A DNA stretch of 64,000 nt from NCBI GenBank assembly GCA_938083195.1, contig CALKCK010000041.1, positions 1-64,000 of the forward strand. Reading direction: 5' to 3'. The position numbers were made by a program, and so were the translations under genes. The notes under the pieces were generated by a model, which did no database searches, was not told the origin of the DNA, and worked only from the letters and a program-made list of their open reading frames with translations. Numbering within the stretch: the stretch's first letter is position 1; each line of letters begins with the position of its first letter. This document shows, in pieces, positions 26,398-36,000 of this stretch. This stretch comes from an uncultured Pirellulaceae bacterium. Its GTDB lineage: Bacteria; Planctomycetota; Planctomycetia; Pirellulales; Pirellulaceae.

Positions 26398-27104
26398 GCC
26401 GAGATGCAATCCTAGGCCGAGTCCGTGAAGCCCTAAGCGTGAAAACCGACGCACATGTTCGCGAAGTCGCTAAAAAATCATCCCATTCGCTGCCCGTCCT
26501 TGCTAATGGCCCCGATGGAAGAACTCAAGCCGTCAAAGAATTTCTCCCTTTTGTTGGTGATTCTCTTGAGGACCACATCGCTGCATTCAAAGTACTTTCT
26601 GAGAAACTTCAAACCGAATTTATCGTCGTGCCAACTATCGAAGAAGCACGCCAAACCCTTGAGCGACTTCGCCAACAGCATCAGTGGAAACGAATAGGAG
26701 TTCATGACCATGAATTGGTGCAATCTTGCGTCGACCAACTTCAGGTAGAATTCCTAAATACCAGCTCAAACTACGACGCTCGCGAACTGGAAAAATGCGA
26801 CGTTGGAGTTTCGGGGTGCGATGCTTTAATCGCTCAAACAGCCAGTGCTTTAGTCACCAATCACTCTGCCGGAGGCCGCGCACTTTCGGTTTTACCACCG
26901 CATCATGTCGTCGTCGCAGATGCATCGCAAATGGTGACAACCATGGCAGATGGATTCGCCCTCATTCGGGAAAAGCATGACGAGAAATGGCCAAGCTTCA
27001 TTTCATTTATTACAGGCCCCAGTCGCACAGCGGATATTGAGCGCGTTCTTGTCCTCGGAGCACATGGTCCAAAAAAATTAACGATCATAATGATCGCTGC
27101 CTAG
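26394..27104 (+). CDS. lutC: L-lactate oxidation complex subunit LutC (LUD domain)
   Basis: A 236-residue LUD-domain protein, the third subunit of the lactate oxidation complex. Family blocks are GVSGCDALIAQTASAL, the HHVVVADASQMV region and ITGPSRTADIERVLVLGAHGP at the C-terminus. The ATG at 26394 overlaps the lutB stop as ATGA; an in-frame TTG 15 bases earlier is less likely. LutC lacks iron-sulfur cysteines, as expected. The three genes form one operon pointing away from rhaEW. Confidence 0.95.
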   Translation: MSRDAILGRVREALSVKTDAHVREVAKKSSHSLPVLANGPDGRTQAVKEFLPFVGDSLEDHIAAFKVLSEKLQTEFIVVPTIEEARQTLERLRQQHQWKRIGVHDHELVQSCVDQLQVEFLNTSSNYDARELEKCDVGVSGCDALIAQTASALVTNHSAGGRALSVLPPHHVVVADASQMVTTMADGFALIREKHDEKWPSFISFITGPSRTADIERVLVLGAHGPKKLTIIMIAA

Positions 27105-27191
27105 TTCGACTGAACCCACCCGCCCACATTCTTAGACCATTTATTCAGAATCACTAAGAGCCCATCCAAACTAGCACGATTGACAAACGCT

Positions 27192-28457
27192 ATGGTATTG
27201 ACATTTGGCTGGATTGCTCTGGGCGGCATCGCTTCGCTGACATTAATGCAAGCCATTGTTGTGAACATGCATCGCCGGTTTCTCCAATCTTCGGTCGCTG
27301 CGAGTATCGACGGCGCCTTTAACCCGCAAGTTGCAGTTATCCTCTGTGTGCGCGGACGTGACCCCCGACTTTCCGATTCCTTGCGTGCAATTAGCAATTT
27401 AAATTATGACCAGTTTTCAATTCACATCGTTGCAGACGATCTAAACGATCCAGCAATTGAAATAGTCCAACAAGAGATAAAAGCAAATCCGGACTTTAAA
27501 CCAAGTCTGCATTTCTTATCCGCTCCTGCTAAAACGCGGAGCCTAAAATGCTCTGCTATCATCGAAGCGATCTCCAAACTCGAAGATTCGAATGAGGTGA
27601 TCGCGTTGATTGATTCCGATGTCATTCCCGACAAAAACTGGTTAACCGACCTCGTCATGCCGCTTTCAGACCCGACCGTAGGTGCCGCGACAGGCAATCG
27701 TTGGTTCGCATCGGCCACCCCCAATCTCGCCTCATCCGTCAGACAAATATGGAATGCAGCGGCCGTTGCCCAGATGACCTGTTATGAAATTCCTTGGGGC
27801 GGTTCCTTGGCAATTAAACGGTTGGTGGTAGAAGAGTGTAATCTCATTGAACACTGGTCTGATAAATTTTGCGAAGACACAACGCTTTCCGCTAAACTTA
27901 AAGCCCACCAACTTCGATTGGTCCGAGTGCCCAATCTTGTTATGAGTAACGATGAATCGACGACACTGAAAGAAACCTTTCAATGGGTAAGCCGCCAACT
28001 GCTGACGGTCCGCCTATACCACTCCGCGTGGCCCTTCGTCGTACTACACAGCTTGCTTTCTTTTGCCTGCCTTGTTTCCTGTTTAGCCCTAACCCCAATC
28101 TTATTCGGGAACGGCTATCCAATGGCAGGCTCGCTCTTAGCAATCGGATTCGCGTCTTTCCAAATTATTAACGCAATCTTGTTTTCCCAGATTCAAAAAA
28201 GCAATTTAGCCGTCATCAATAATAGACTTTCGAATTGCAAAATGCAGCCGTCTCAACCGGGATTCGCGGCATTCCTGACAACCCAAACCCTCTATCCATG
28301 TGCGATCTTAAAGACAATTTTCACACGAATCGTTTCCTGGCGAGGCATCTCTTACGCAATCCGATCAAGAAACCGAATCGAAATGATCCAGTACCAACCT
28401 TATCGGCACACACTGAATAGCTCTGCTGAACATAGCGAACTGAATTCAATCAATTAA
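27192..28457 (+). CDS. Membrane-anchored family 2 glycosyltransferase
   Basis: A protein of about 421 residues with an N-terminal membrane segment, a GT-A glycosyltransferase domain and two or three C-terminal membrane segments (around FVVLHSLLSFACLVSCLAL). The catalytic domain has the nucleotide-binding start VAVILCVRGRDPRLSD, the metal-binding ALIDSDVIPD and a QxxRW-like WVSRQL region. This resembles ceramide glucosyltransferase and cellulose-synthase-like enzymes. The acceptor is unknown. An in-frame TTG at 27180 could also start it. It is separated from lutC by 87 bases and need not be in the same operon. It faces the convergent SDR gene at 28503. Confidence 0.83.
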   Translation: MVLTFGWIALGGIASLTLMQAIVVNMHRRFLQSSVAASIDGAFNPQVAVILCVRGRDPRLSDSLRAISNLNYDQFSIHIVADDLNDPAIEIVQQEIKANPDFKPSLHFLSAPAKTRSLKCSAIIEAISKLEDSNEVIALIDSDVIPDKNWLTDLVMPLSDPTVGAATGNRWFASATPNLASSVRQIWNAAAVAQMTCYEIPWGGSLAIKRLVVEECNLIEHWSDKFCEDTTLSAKLKAHQLRLVRVPNLVMSNDESTTLKETFQWVSRQLLTVRLYHSAWPFVVLHSLLSFACLVSCLALTPILFGNGYPMAGSLLAIGFASFQIINAILFSQIQKSNLAVINNRLSNCKMQPSQPGFAAFLTTQTLYPCAILKTIFTRIVSWRGISYAIRSRNRIEMIQYQPYRHTLNSSAEHSELNSIN

Positions 28458-28502
28458 TAACACACAAGAAATGTGAGAAAGCTAAACCCGTCCGGATTAG
28501 CT

Positions 28503-30014
28503 CTACCGACTTGGCTTTGGATTCTCGGTGATGACCGTCTCTAACGGTTCGGTCCAATTGATAGCGATCTTTGGACTCTCATCTCGTGAACGATCGATCT
28601 CTTCTGAATCATGTCGCATCAAAAGATCGTTAATTTGGATATCACTCAGTTTCAAGACAGGACTGGAATCGTCTGGCAAACCGGGGGTCACATCAAACCG
28701 TCCTTCGTTGGCGAGTAATTGCCATTGCCCACCGCCGGGACCATGAATATCAAGACCAAACTTGAAAATTCGATCCGGACCATTGATCCTCAGAGCCCCC
28801 ATCATCTTCTGAGCAGCCAAGGCAATTTCCGTTAGGTGAGATTCAATCCAACGCACGACTTTGGGGGAATTTTCCTTTTCCTTACCCCAGCGATTTTGTT
28901 TGCCGAAGTCGATGAATTTAAAAATCATCTCTTGATCAATCGAAGGACACTCAAGGTGACCAGCAAACTGACTAACGTTCTGTTTGTCAAAATGCGGATC
29001 GCTCGTTTCATAAGACGCGTAAATACTGGTGTTTTCAAATAGCTTCTCAGCCAACTCGCTATCGGCAGTTCGCTCGGAATCGGCGCCGCAGAATTTGACT
29101 CCATCGGAATGGAAATATTTATAGCAGTACTCAATCACCTCCCGAGCTGAAGTGCACTGATCGGGAACTAGGTGATAAGTTCGTCCGTGGGCCTCCGGGG
29201 TCCGAACCAAATGACAAATGGTCTTCGCTACCCAATCTACAGGAACCACGTTCCTGGGTTCATCACCTTCAATGGGGAGGCTGATCGGCGTTTCGATCAC
29301 ACCATCCGCATTTTTGGTTTGCTCGGGGACGAGCATCGCCATCAAACGAAGGTAGAGAAACAGGCCGTGGTAGGTCGACGTGTATCCGGTTTGTGAATCA
29401 CCGGAAATCACCGCTGGTCGATAAATTGTTGTTGATTCAAAACATTCGGAATCTCGAACTAATTTCTCCGCTTCAAATTTACTGATTTCGTAATCGTTAC
29501 GGAAAGCCTGGTTTACATCTAATTCATTCTCGTAAACCGTAGCCTCACGTTCTCCACAAACATAAGCTGTAGAGATGTAATGAAAGTCACGAATGTTACA
29601 GTGCTTCGAAAAATCAAGCACATTCTGAGTTCCGCCAAGATTTGTTTTCCATGGCTCAAATTCGCGTGAAGCACTTTGAAATTTTAAAACCGCCGCACCG
29701 TGAATGATCTGGTCGAGGAACTTTTCAGACCAACTGAGTTGTTTGGGAGAGAGGCCAAGATTGGTTTGTGTAACATCTCCAGTGAGCAAAACAGGCCGGG
29801 GCAGACGATGCCCCAACGCACCTTCCCACATCTGCAGGATACCTTCGATCCGCTCACGCACCATTTGCTGCTTGGTAGGACGAACAAGAACCGCTAATTT
29901 GTGCCCTTTAAGCAGCAGTTCTCGCATTAAATAGCGCCCAACCAAGCCGGTAGCTCCAGTGAGCAATGTATATCTCTTGCTCGATCTATGTCTTGAATCT
30001 ACTTGGTTATTCAC
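28503..30014 (-). CDS. Extended SDR / thioester-reductase-like protein with C-terminal SCP2-like region
   Basis: A 503-residue protein. The N-terminal 330 residues form an extended SDR with the NAD(P) motif TGATGLVGRYL, HGAAVLKFQ, and catalytic YEISK. The start and the loop between strands match thioester-reductase and fatty-acyl-CoA reductase (male-sterility) domains. The last 110 residues (from about ALRINGPDRIFKFG) look like an SCP2 sterol-carrier-type lipid pocket. A substrate with a long acyl or isoprenoid chain is therefore plausible. The start is GTG at 30014, with AGGA at a good distance. Nearby isoprenoid genes, ispH and the synthase-like gene at 32872, fit a lipid role, but this is inference. 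Confidence 0.8.
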   Translation of the reverse strand: MNNQVDSRHRSSKRYTLLTGATGLVGRYLMRELLLKGHKLAVLVRPTKQQMVRERIEGILQMWEGALGHRLPRPVLLTGDVTQTNLGLSPKQLSWSEKFLDQIIHGAAVLKFQSASREFEPWKTNLGGTQNVLDFSKHCNIRDFHYISTAYVCGEREATVYENELDVNQAFRNDYEISKFEAEKLVRDSECFESTTIYRPAVISGDSQTGYTSTYHGLFLYLRLMAMLVPEQTKNADGVIETPISLPIEGDEPRNVVPVDWVAKTICHLVRTPEAHGRTYHLVPDQCTSAREVIEYCYKYFHSDGVKFCGADSERTADSELAEKLFENTSIYASYETSDPHFDKQNVSQFAGHLECPSIDQEMIFKFIDFGKQNRWGKEKENSPKVVRWIESHLTEIALAAQKMMGALRINGPDRIFKFGLDIHGPGGGQWQLLANEGRFDVTPGLPDDSSPVLKLSDIQINDLLMRHDSEEIDRSRDESPKIAINWTEPLETVITENPKPSR

Positions 30015-30279
30015 TACTATTTCCTACGCGTTTCGTACCTATTTCTGAATCGGACCGATTGGCACGAAAAACTGCTACAATTTGCGTCACACTAGCCCGA
30101 GCAAAGGCCCAAACAAGGATAGGCAGTCTGCGGCGACCAGGAAGACTGGTAAGGTTTGAGAGCCGGTCGGGGGCAATGATTTTACCTTTAGGTCCATCAC
30201 AGTCCCCTTAACTCTCGTTTTTACTATAGTCCCTTATTGGACGACTTACGTAACGAAAAGTTTCGTTTGAAAGAAAAGC

Positions 30280-31527
30280 ATGCGACAAAATCACAATAAT
30301 AAGCGTTATTTTCCCAACTTAGGGTTTGGTACGACCTTCCTAGTTCTGCTGTTTTGTTCCATTTCCTTGCCATTTGAGGCACTTGGCGCGATCCAAGCTC
30401 CCGAAACGCCGATTTTCCCAACCGAACTAACAACCCCTCAAATTGAGGAAGGCTGGATCTCGCTATTTGATCAAAAATCTCTCTTCGGATGGAAACCGGT
30501 CTCCGACGCCGCGTGGAAAGTAGAAAACGGCGAGATCCGAATTGACTCTGGTGAACCAGGTCTACTGCGCACCACCAGCCAATTTGATGACTTTGAATTA
30601 GTCGTCGAATTCAAAGCCGACACAGGAACCAACAGTGGAATATTTTTTCGCACTAGCCCAACACCCAAAAACGTCACCCGTGATTGCTACGAATTAAATA
30701 TTGCGGCCCCCGACAATCCATTTCCAACAGGATCGCTGGTGGGTCGAAAAAAATGCGAACCGACGGTTGCACCCAACCAATGGCATCGCTTTCATGTGAC
30801 CGCCGATGGGCCAAAAATCACAATTAGAATTGATGATGAAGAAGTTCTTAATTACGTAGATCCCAATCCAATTGGCCGAGGCTACATTGGCTTGCAATTG
30901 AATCACGGGGGAATAGCATTTCGAAACATTGCGTTAAAACCACTGAATACACGATCGCTTTTGGAAGGGCAAACGCTCGATCAATGGGATACAAGTCAAA
31001 AACTCAAAAGTAAGTTTGAAATTACAAACCAAAATGAATTACGAATTTTGGACGGAAAAGGGCAATTGGAATCGAAAGAGCTTTTCGGAGATTTCATATT
31101 CTCAATGCAATGCAAAACAAACGCGGTTGGCCTAAATTCTGGCGTGTTTTTCAGGTGCATCCCAGGCGAAGTAATGAATGGCTATGAAAGCCAAATACAA
31201 AACCTATTTAAAAATAATGACCCATCTCAACCCGTCGACTGTGGAACCGGAGGGATTTTTCGTCGTGCCAATGCGAGACGCGTTAACGCCGTCGATCAGA
31301 CGTGGTTTACCAAAACAATCATTGCCACTGGCCCTCACGTCAGCGTTTGGGTAAACGGCTATCAGGTCACTGACTGGAGCGACACTCGTAAACCTGACCG
31401 CAATCCACGCCGAGGCCTCCGACTGGAAAAAGGCTCGATCATTTTCCAAGGGCATGATCCGACGACCGACATTCTGCTTAAAAACATTCGGGCAAAAGAG
31501 ATCGCTCCAAGACGACCTGCCCGATAA
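30280..31527 (+). CDS. Secreted DUF1080 protein, two tandem domains
   Basis: A 415-residue exported protein. A signal peptide with a long n-region ends near residue 36. The first DUF1080 domain starts at WISLFDQKSLFGWKP and contains NSGIFFRTSP. The second starts near residue 225 (LLEGQTLDQWDT) and contains NSGVFFRCIP. The family has been associated with 3-keto-glycoside hydrolysis; the substrate here is unknown. It is about 33% the same layout as the copy at 12708 but clearly diverged, so it is not a recent duplicate. It converges with ispH. Confidence 0.87.
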   Translation: MRQNHNNKRYFPNLGFGTTFLVLLFCSISLPFEALGAIQAPETPIFPTELTTPQIEEGWISLFDQKSLFGWKPVSDAAWKVENGEIRIDSGEPGLLRTTSQFDDFELVVEFKADTGTNSGIFFRTSPTPKNVTRDCYELNIAAPDNPFPTGSLVGRKKCEPTVAPNQWHRFHVTADGPKITIRIDDEEVLNYVDPNPIGRGYIGLQLNHGGIAFRNIALKPLNTRSLLEGQTLDQWDTSQKLKSKFEITNQNELRILDGKGQLESKELFGDFIFSMQCKTNAVGLNSGVFFRCIPGEVMNGYESQIQNLFKNNDPSQPVDCGTGGIFRRANARRVNAVDQTWFTKTIIATGPHVSVWVNGYQVTDWSDTRKPDRNPRRGLRLEKGSIIFQGHDPTTDILLKNIRAKEIAPRRPAR

Positions 31528-31579
31528 TTCACGTAAGCCTGAGAGCGATAACTGAACGACGGTCTACGCAAAGCCGAGG

Positions 31580-32515
31580 CTATTTCGTTTGGAGTTTCCG
31601 CAATTTCCTTGGCAATGGGAAACTAACATGCTCCTCACGGACGATCACCGGTTCGACAGTTGCACCGTATCCTTGAACCAACCAATCAATGCACTCGTTG
31701 ACTACCGTTTCTGGTGCGCTTGCGCCCGCAGTCATAAACACTGTCTCGACACCTACCAACCATTCGGCCTGCAAGTCGGCTGCCCCGTCAATTAAATATG
31801 CCGAAACCCCTTCGTCTTCTGCCAGTTCCCTTAACCGTTGACTATTGGAACTATTTTGACTGCCAAGTACGAAACAAACGTCTGCCTGTGCTGCAATTTT
31901 CTTTACAGCTTCTTGTCGGTTTTGGGTCGCGTAGCAAATATCCTCTTTAGGTGGATTCACAAGGTTTACGAACCGAGATTTCAGTTTTTCGATGATTCGA
32001 TTAGCATCATCGACGGACAGTGTAGTCTGTGTCAGGTAGGCAACTTTCGCATCATCAGCGATTTCTAAAGCGTCGACACCTTCCACATCTTCCACCAAGA
32101 TCATGGATTCCGGGGCTTCTCCCATCGTTCCGATCACTTCATCGTGCCCTTCGTGACCAATCAAAAATATTGTGTACCCCTCCCGAGCGTATTTAACCGC
32201 TTCGAGGTGAACCTTGGTGACCAGAGGGCAGGTCGCGTCAATTGCATTTAAATTTCGCTCTTGCGCCGTCTTTCGAATATCCGGCGACACTCCGTGAGCT
32301 GAAAACAACAGTACGGAACCCGGCGGGACTTCCTCAAGATAGTCTACAAAAATTGCTCCCTTCTTTTTAAAGGACTCGACAACGTACTTGTTGTGAACAA
32401 TCTCATGGTAGACGTAAACGGGATCTCCAAACTCGCGCAACGTCAGGTCGAGGCTCTCGATTGCCATATTAACCCCAGCACAAAACCCCCTCGGGCTGGC
32501 GAGTAAAATTTTCAT
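31580..32515 (-). CDS. ispH: 4-hydroxy-3-methylbut-2-enyl diphosphate reductase IspH
   Basis: The last enzyme of the MEP isoprenoid pathway, reducing HMBPP to IPP and DMAPP with a [4Fe-4S] cluster. The three cluster cysteines are C12 (RGFCAGV), C96 (DATCPLV) and C194 (DICYATQ). The family blocks HEIVHNKYVV, FSAHGVSP and GHEGHDEVIGT are present. Length of 311 residues is normal. The ATG at 32515 is the family start. It makes the precursors needed by the nearby synthase-like gene at 32872, but that gene is on the other strand. Confidence 0.97.
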   Translation of the reverse strand: MKILLASPRGFCAGVNMAIESLDLTLREFGDPVYVYHEIVHNKYVVESFKKKGAIFVDYLEEVPPGSVLLFSAHGVSPDIRKTAQERNLNAIDATCPLVTKVHLEAVKYAREGYTIFLIGHEGHDEVIGTMGEAPESMILVEDVEGVDALEIADDAKVAYLTQTTLSVDDANRIIEKLKSRFVNLVNPPKEDICYATQNRQEAVKKIAAQADVCFVLGSQNSSNSQRLRELAEDEGVSAYLIDGAADLQAEWLVGVETVFMTAGASAPETVVNECIDWLVQGYGATVEPVIVREEHVSFPLPRKLRKLQTK

Positions 32516-32871
32516 TCCATCACTCCAAAGTTTAATAATGGAAAACGAATGGCCGTCCTCCCCAGCGCAATAGCCGACTGAAACTGCGATTTACCTTAGT
32601 TTACCTGACCGCTTCCTTTTTCGGGAGGTAACCAAAAACGTTTGATCTCATTTATTTTAAAATCTGCTCAGTTCGTTTCCACGGATGGAACCCCATCGGC
32701 TGAAACAACGAAAAAACACGTAAAAAAAGAGGATTCCCCAACGCCACGGCAACTCAATCCCGATGTCTATAAGGTAAATCACTACACGCCTCCCGCTCAA
32801 TTCGTTAGGCTAAGTGGTGCAAGGGTGGATTCCTGCCAACCGCTGCCCCCAAATAATTCCCCGAGAGATTG

Positions 32872-33798
32872 ATGCTCACGTCTCCGAATCATATTCAACT
32901 GAACTCCAACGCGATCGAGCGAGGCTATCGCAGTTGCCGGGGTGCGGGACGCCGTTATTTCAAGTCACAAATTTGGACCTCAGTAAATCTCCCCCGCGAT
33001 CAGAGACGAGCCTTGGACGCCGTCCTGTTCAACCTTATGCGAACTCTTGATTTACTCGATCTCGAGAGCGCTGATGGGCGATCCTTGGATGTTTGGTTCG
33101 AGGTCCGAGACGATCTGAGCGATGCCTTCCGAGGACAATGTACTTCCGTCGAACTTGCAGCACTCGTCGACGCGAGTCGACGATTCAAGATTCCCAAACA
33201 ATTCATTTTCGATCCACTGCGTGGTGCTGATTTATGGATTCGAAACCAAAAATTCGAGACATTTGGCGAGCTCGAATCCTTTTGCAGTTACGTCGGTGGA
33301 TCCTCATTAGTTTCCGCCATGCCGATTTTGGGCGTGATCAAACCCGACTTCGAGGTGTCCGCCATTGAGTGCGGAAAAGCAATCATGCTGACACAACTCT
33401 TGGCAAATTGCGTTAATGACATGAAGCGTAACAAGACCTACCTCGCCTCGGATGACATGTCTCAATGCGAACTGGATATCCCTCGCTTAAAACTTCGCCG
33501 CACCAGTCCATCACTTGTGCATTTTGTACGGCTTTATGCCTCAAGAATCGAAAAAATGTTCTTTCGTGCCAAGCACCTTGCTGAACATTTAGATTTCGAT
33601 GGCAAACGAACTTTAAAATCACTCTTGGCAATCCACTGGCAAATGCTTCTCAAGATGCAACTCACGCCAGAAACGATCCTCTCTGAACTAGGAGTCCTCA
33701 ACCGCCAAGAGAGACTGGCGTTGAAGTCGAGACATTTGCTAGGCCTAGAACGAGACATCCCAATCTTTATTGATTCCAAGGCAAACCACACGCATTAA
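32872..33798 (+). CDS. Squalene/phytoene synthase-like protein with altered Asp motifs
   Basis: A 308-residue protein of about the length of the squalene/phytoene synthase family, all alpha-helical by composition. The N-terminal block (RDQRRALDAVLFNLMRTLDLLD) aligns with the first Asp-rich region. The later NDMKRNKTYL block aligns with the NxxRDxxxDxxxGRxYLP motif. In the first site the leading Asp is replaced by Leu (residues 59-63), and in the second the trailing Asp is Asn (residue 187). These residues normally bind the magnesium-diphosphate. The protein may be inactive, regulatory or use another substrate. The ATG at 32872 has GAGAG upstream. Alignment was by eye. Confidence 0.75.
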   Translation: MLTSPNHIQLNSNAIERGYRSCRGAGRRYFKSQIWTSVNLPRDQRRALDAVLFNLMRTLDLLDLESADGRSLDVWFEVRDDLSDAFRGQCTSVELAALVDASRRFKIPKQFIFDPLRGADLWIRNQKFETFGELESFCSYVGGSSLVSAMPILGVIKPDFEVSAIECGKAIMLTQLLANCVNDMKRNKTYLASDDMSQCELDIPRLKLRRTSPSLVHFVRLYASRIEKMFFRAKHLAEHLDFDGKRTLKSLLAIHWQMLLKMQLTPETILSELGVLNRQERLALKSRHLLGLERDIPIFIDSKANHTH

Positions 33799-33826
33799 TT
33801 TAAGCTAACTTGAATTTAAGCTAACT
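33797..33826. repeat. Two-copy short direct repeat at a gene end
   Basis: The 14-base word AATTTAAGCTAACT occurs at 33797-33810 and again at 33813-33826, with a 16-base period. The first copy overlaps the stop codon of the synthase-like gene. It looks like slippage. Confidence 0.85.
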
Positions 33827-33840
33827 CGACGACGTGCCGC

Positions 33841-35763
33841 CTACTCGTCATCTTTTTCACCGAGTCCAACCATCTCCAACAGCTTTAACGCATTCGTAGT
33901 TTCAGCAATCCCTTGTCGCATTTGATAATCAAACGTCATTACGCGAACACCATCCACTTCTTCGAATTGTTCGGCAAAATGGACGGTCTGGCAGGCAACC
34001 GCCAAGTCTTCGGTGGTCGCCAAATCCAAATCATGAGTTGAAATAGCGCCAATCGCATTCCCATCGATCAACTTACGAACGACCCGACTAACGGCAATCT
34101 GCCGCTCGCGTGAGTTCGTTCCCTGAAGAATCTCGTCTAGTAAGAACAACATTCGTCTTGGATTTTTGGCGTCGTGTTTTTTTGCGGTGTCAACAATTGC
34201 TTTCAATCGCTTCAATTCAGCCATAAAAAACGAAACGCCGTCTGCGAGTGAATCCGCAATTCGCATACTTGTTTCGATATGTAGGGGCGGCAAAGAGAAA
34301 CTCTTTGCACAAACGACACTCCCCATTTGTGCCAACACAATATTCACACCCACACTTCGAAGCAGGGTGCTCTTTCCCGACATATTGGATCCAGTGACCA
34401 GTAAAACCGTTCCTGGAGGCCCCAACTGAACATCGTTGGCGACTCGGGCCTCGGTCAATAAAGGATGCCCAACACTCGTTCCGCTGACGATGGCTGCTGA
34501 ATTTTCAGCAGTAGGATTTACTTCTGGAAACACCCAATCCGGTTCGTCCGCAGCCAATTTTGCCAGAGAACATAACGCTTCCCACTCACCTAAATCGGAA
34601 AACCAACCTCGTGCTCTGTCACCGGTTCGATTTTTCCATTTCTCCATCATGAACAACACATGAGCATCCCAGAAAAACAAAAACTCTAAGATAATGTAAA
34701 GGATGAACCCCATTCCATTGCGCATATTTGCCAAGAAAACGAGGCGTCCCAATTTATGCATATTGGGCTGAGCTCCGTCATCGGTACGCTGGATACGCGT
34801 TTGCAGACTCTTTAACTTTTTCGATTTAGCAGGAAATTGAGAGGCCATATCAAACAGGGAGATGTAATGTGCAGCCTGATCGCTTCGCGACGCAATAAGA
34901 TTGAAGTCATCATGAATCCCTCCTGCGAATAAAATCGACAGTCCAAAATTGACCGCACAGGCGGCGAGCAACATCGAACCACCAACCATCGTCGGGGCGA
35001 GCCCCAGCACTAACAAAACGATCGCCAATAGCGAGACAAGCGAAGTCAATCTTGAAACTAAAATCACCCATCCACGATTTTCAAACCAGGAAGGGCTTTC
35101 ACACCAGTCGACAAACCGACTTGGTCCTGAACGCGTGGCCGACAATTGCTCGCAGAGCAAACGGAACTTGAGCCTCCACTGAAACTCTGGCTTTAATTCA
35201 GCAACAGCCTGCTGTCGCAACGCGACTTCATCAGCCAAGGCTCCGTCAATAATCCATCGTTTCAGAGTTTCCGTGCCGAGTGGCGTGCGCGTGATGCCCA
35301 GCAACTTGTACACCGAACTGTCTCCCAACAAATCAAGGTCTTTCGATATTGGGGCAAAGCCGGCTGGAGCCTCGATTGGTTCGACCGAAATATCGTCCCA
35401 TTGACGATGACATCGAGCCAGCGACTCCAGGTGCATTTTTGAAAGAATTGTAGCGATACGCAATTCCGATTGCATTTTCTCGTGAATGAATGCCACGACC
35501 AAAAAACCCGCGAACAGCCCGCCACTAAGACAATATAGCAATCCGCCGAGAGACCATGCATTGGCCGCCCCCATCAGCAAACTGGCAAAAAAGGAAAGAA
35601 ATATTCCGCCTCGCAAATAAGCAACACTACTCCAACGACCTGCGCATCGTTTTACCGTTTCCTGCTCATGATTGAGCTTGCCCCAATAGTAAGCCAGTAC
35701 TTCTTCTCTAGACTGCGGACAATTCATTGTGCTGTTAATATCCCGTGTACTGTTCTCTACCAT
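33841..35763 (-). CDS. Membrane-anchored MutS-family ATPase
   Basis: A protein of about 640 residues with a C-terminal MutS ATPase domain. The Walker A motif is TGSNMSGKST, Walker B is FLLDEILQGTNSRER, and the STHDLDLA block follows. The MutS core helical region (ELKPEFQWRLKFRLLC) precedes it. Unlike MutS1 there is no mismatch-recognition domain. Instead there are two pairs of hydrophobic segments, near residues 50-95 and 230-275, suggesting membrane attachment. This matches a poorly studied group of membrane MutS homologues. The start at 35763 is favoured by GGTGGGA six bases upstream; an in-frame ATG at 35937 and another at 35727 are alternatives. Its role in repair is unproven. Confidence 0.82.
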   Translation of the reverse strand: MVENSTRDINSTMNCPQSREEVLAYYWGKLNHEQETVKRCAGRWSSVAYLRGGIFLSFFASLLMGAANAWSLGGLLYCLSGGLFAGFLVVAFIHEKMQSELRIATILSKMHLESLARCHRQWDDISVEPIEAPAGFAPISKDLDLLGDSSVYKLLGITRTPLGTETLKRWIIDGALADEVALRQQAVAELKPEFQWRLKFRLLCEQLSATRSGPSRFVDWCESPSWFENRGWVILVSRLTSLVSLLAIVLLVLGLAPTMVGGSMLLAACAVNFGLSILFAGGIHDDFNLIASRSDQAAHYISLFDMASQFPAKSKKLKSLQTRIQRTDDGAQPNMHKLGRLVFLANMRNGMGFILYIILEFLFFWDAHVLFMMEKWKNRTGDRARGWFSDLGEWEALCSLAKLAADEPDWVFPEVNPTAENSAAIVSGTSVGHPLLTEARVANDVQLGPPGTVLLVTGSNMSGKSTLLRSVGVNIVLAQMGSVVCAKSFSLPPLHIETSMRIADSLADGVSFFMAELKRLKAIVDTAKKHDAKNPRRMLFLLDEILQGTNSRERQIAVSRVVRKLIDGNAIGAISTHDLDLATTEDLAVACQTVHFAEQFEEVDGVRVMTFDYQMRQGIAETTNALKLLEMVGLGEKDDE

Positions 35764-36000
35764 CAATGATCCCACCGAAAACGAAAGCTTCGGTTCTAGA
35801 AGTGCTTCCTGCCAAAAACTACATAACGCCGGTGGCAATCCCTTGGACAAAATCTCTTTTTCCAGCCACTTTCGATGCCCTGCGAAAACAACACTCGAGC
35901 AAACATTGCCGTCGCTACAAAACCTGAATCCAATCACTTACTGACAAGTGTAAACCAATTGCCCAGACTTAGGAAATTCAAACGGAGCTTTCAAGTCTCT

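Noticed and set aside
32642..32872. 76-codon open frame before the synthase-like gene
   Set aside because: The product is Pro/Lys-rich without any domain, and no ribosome binding site precedes it.
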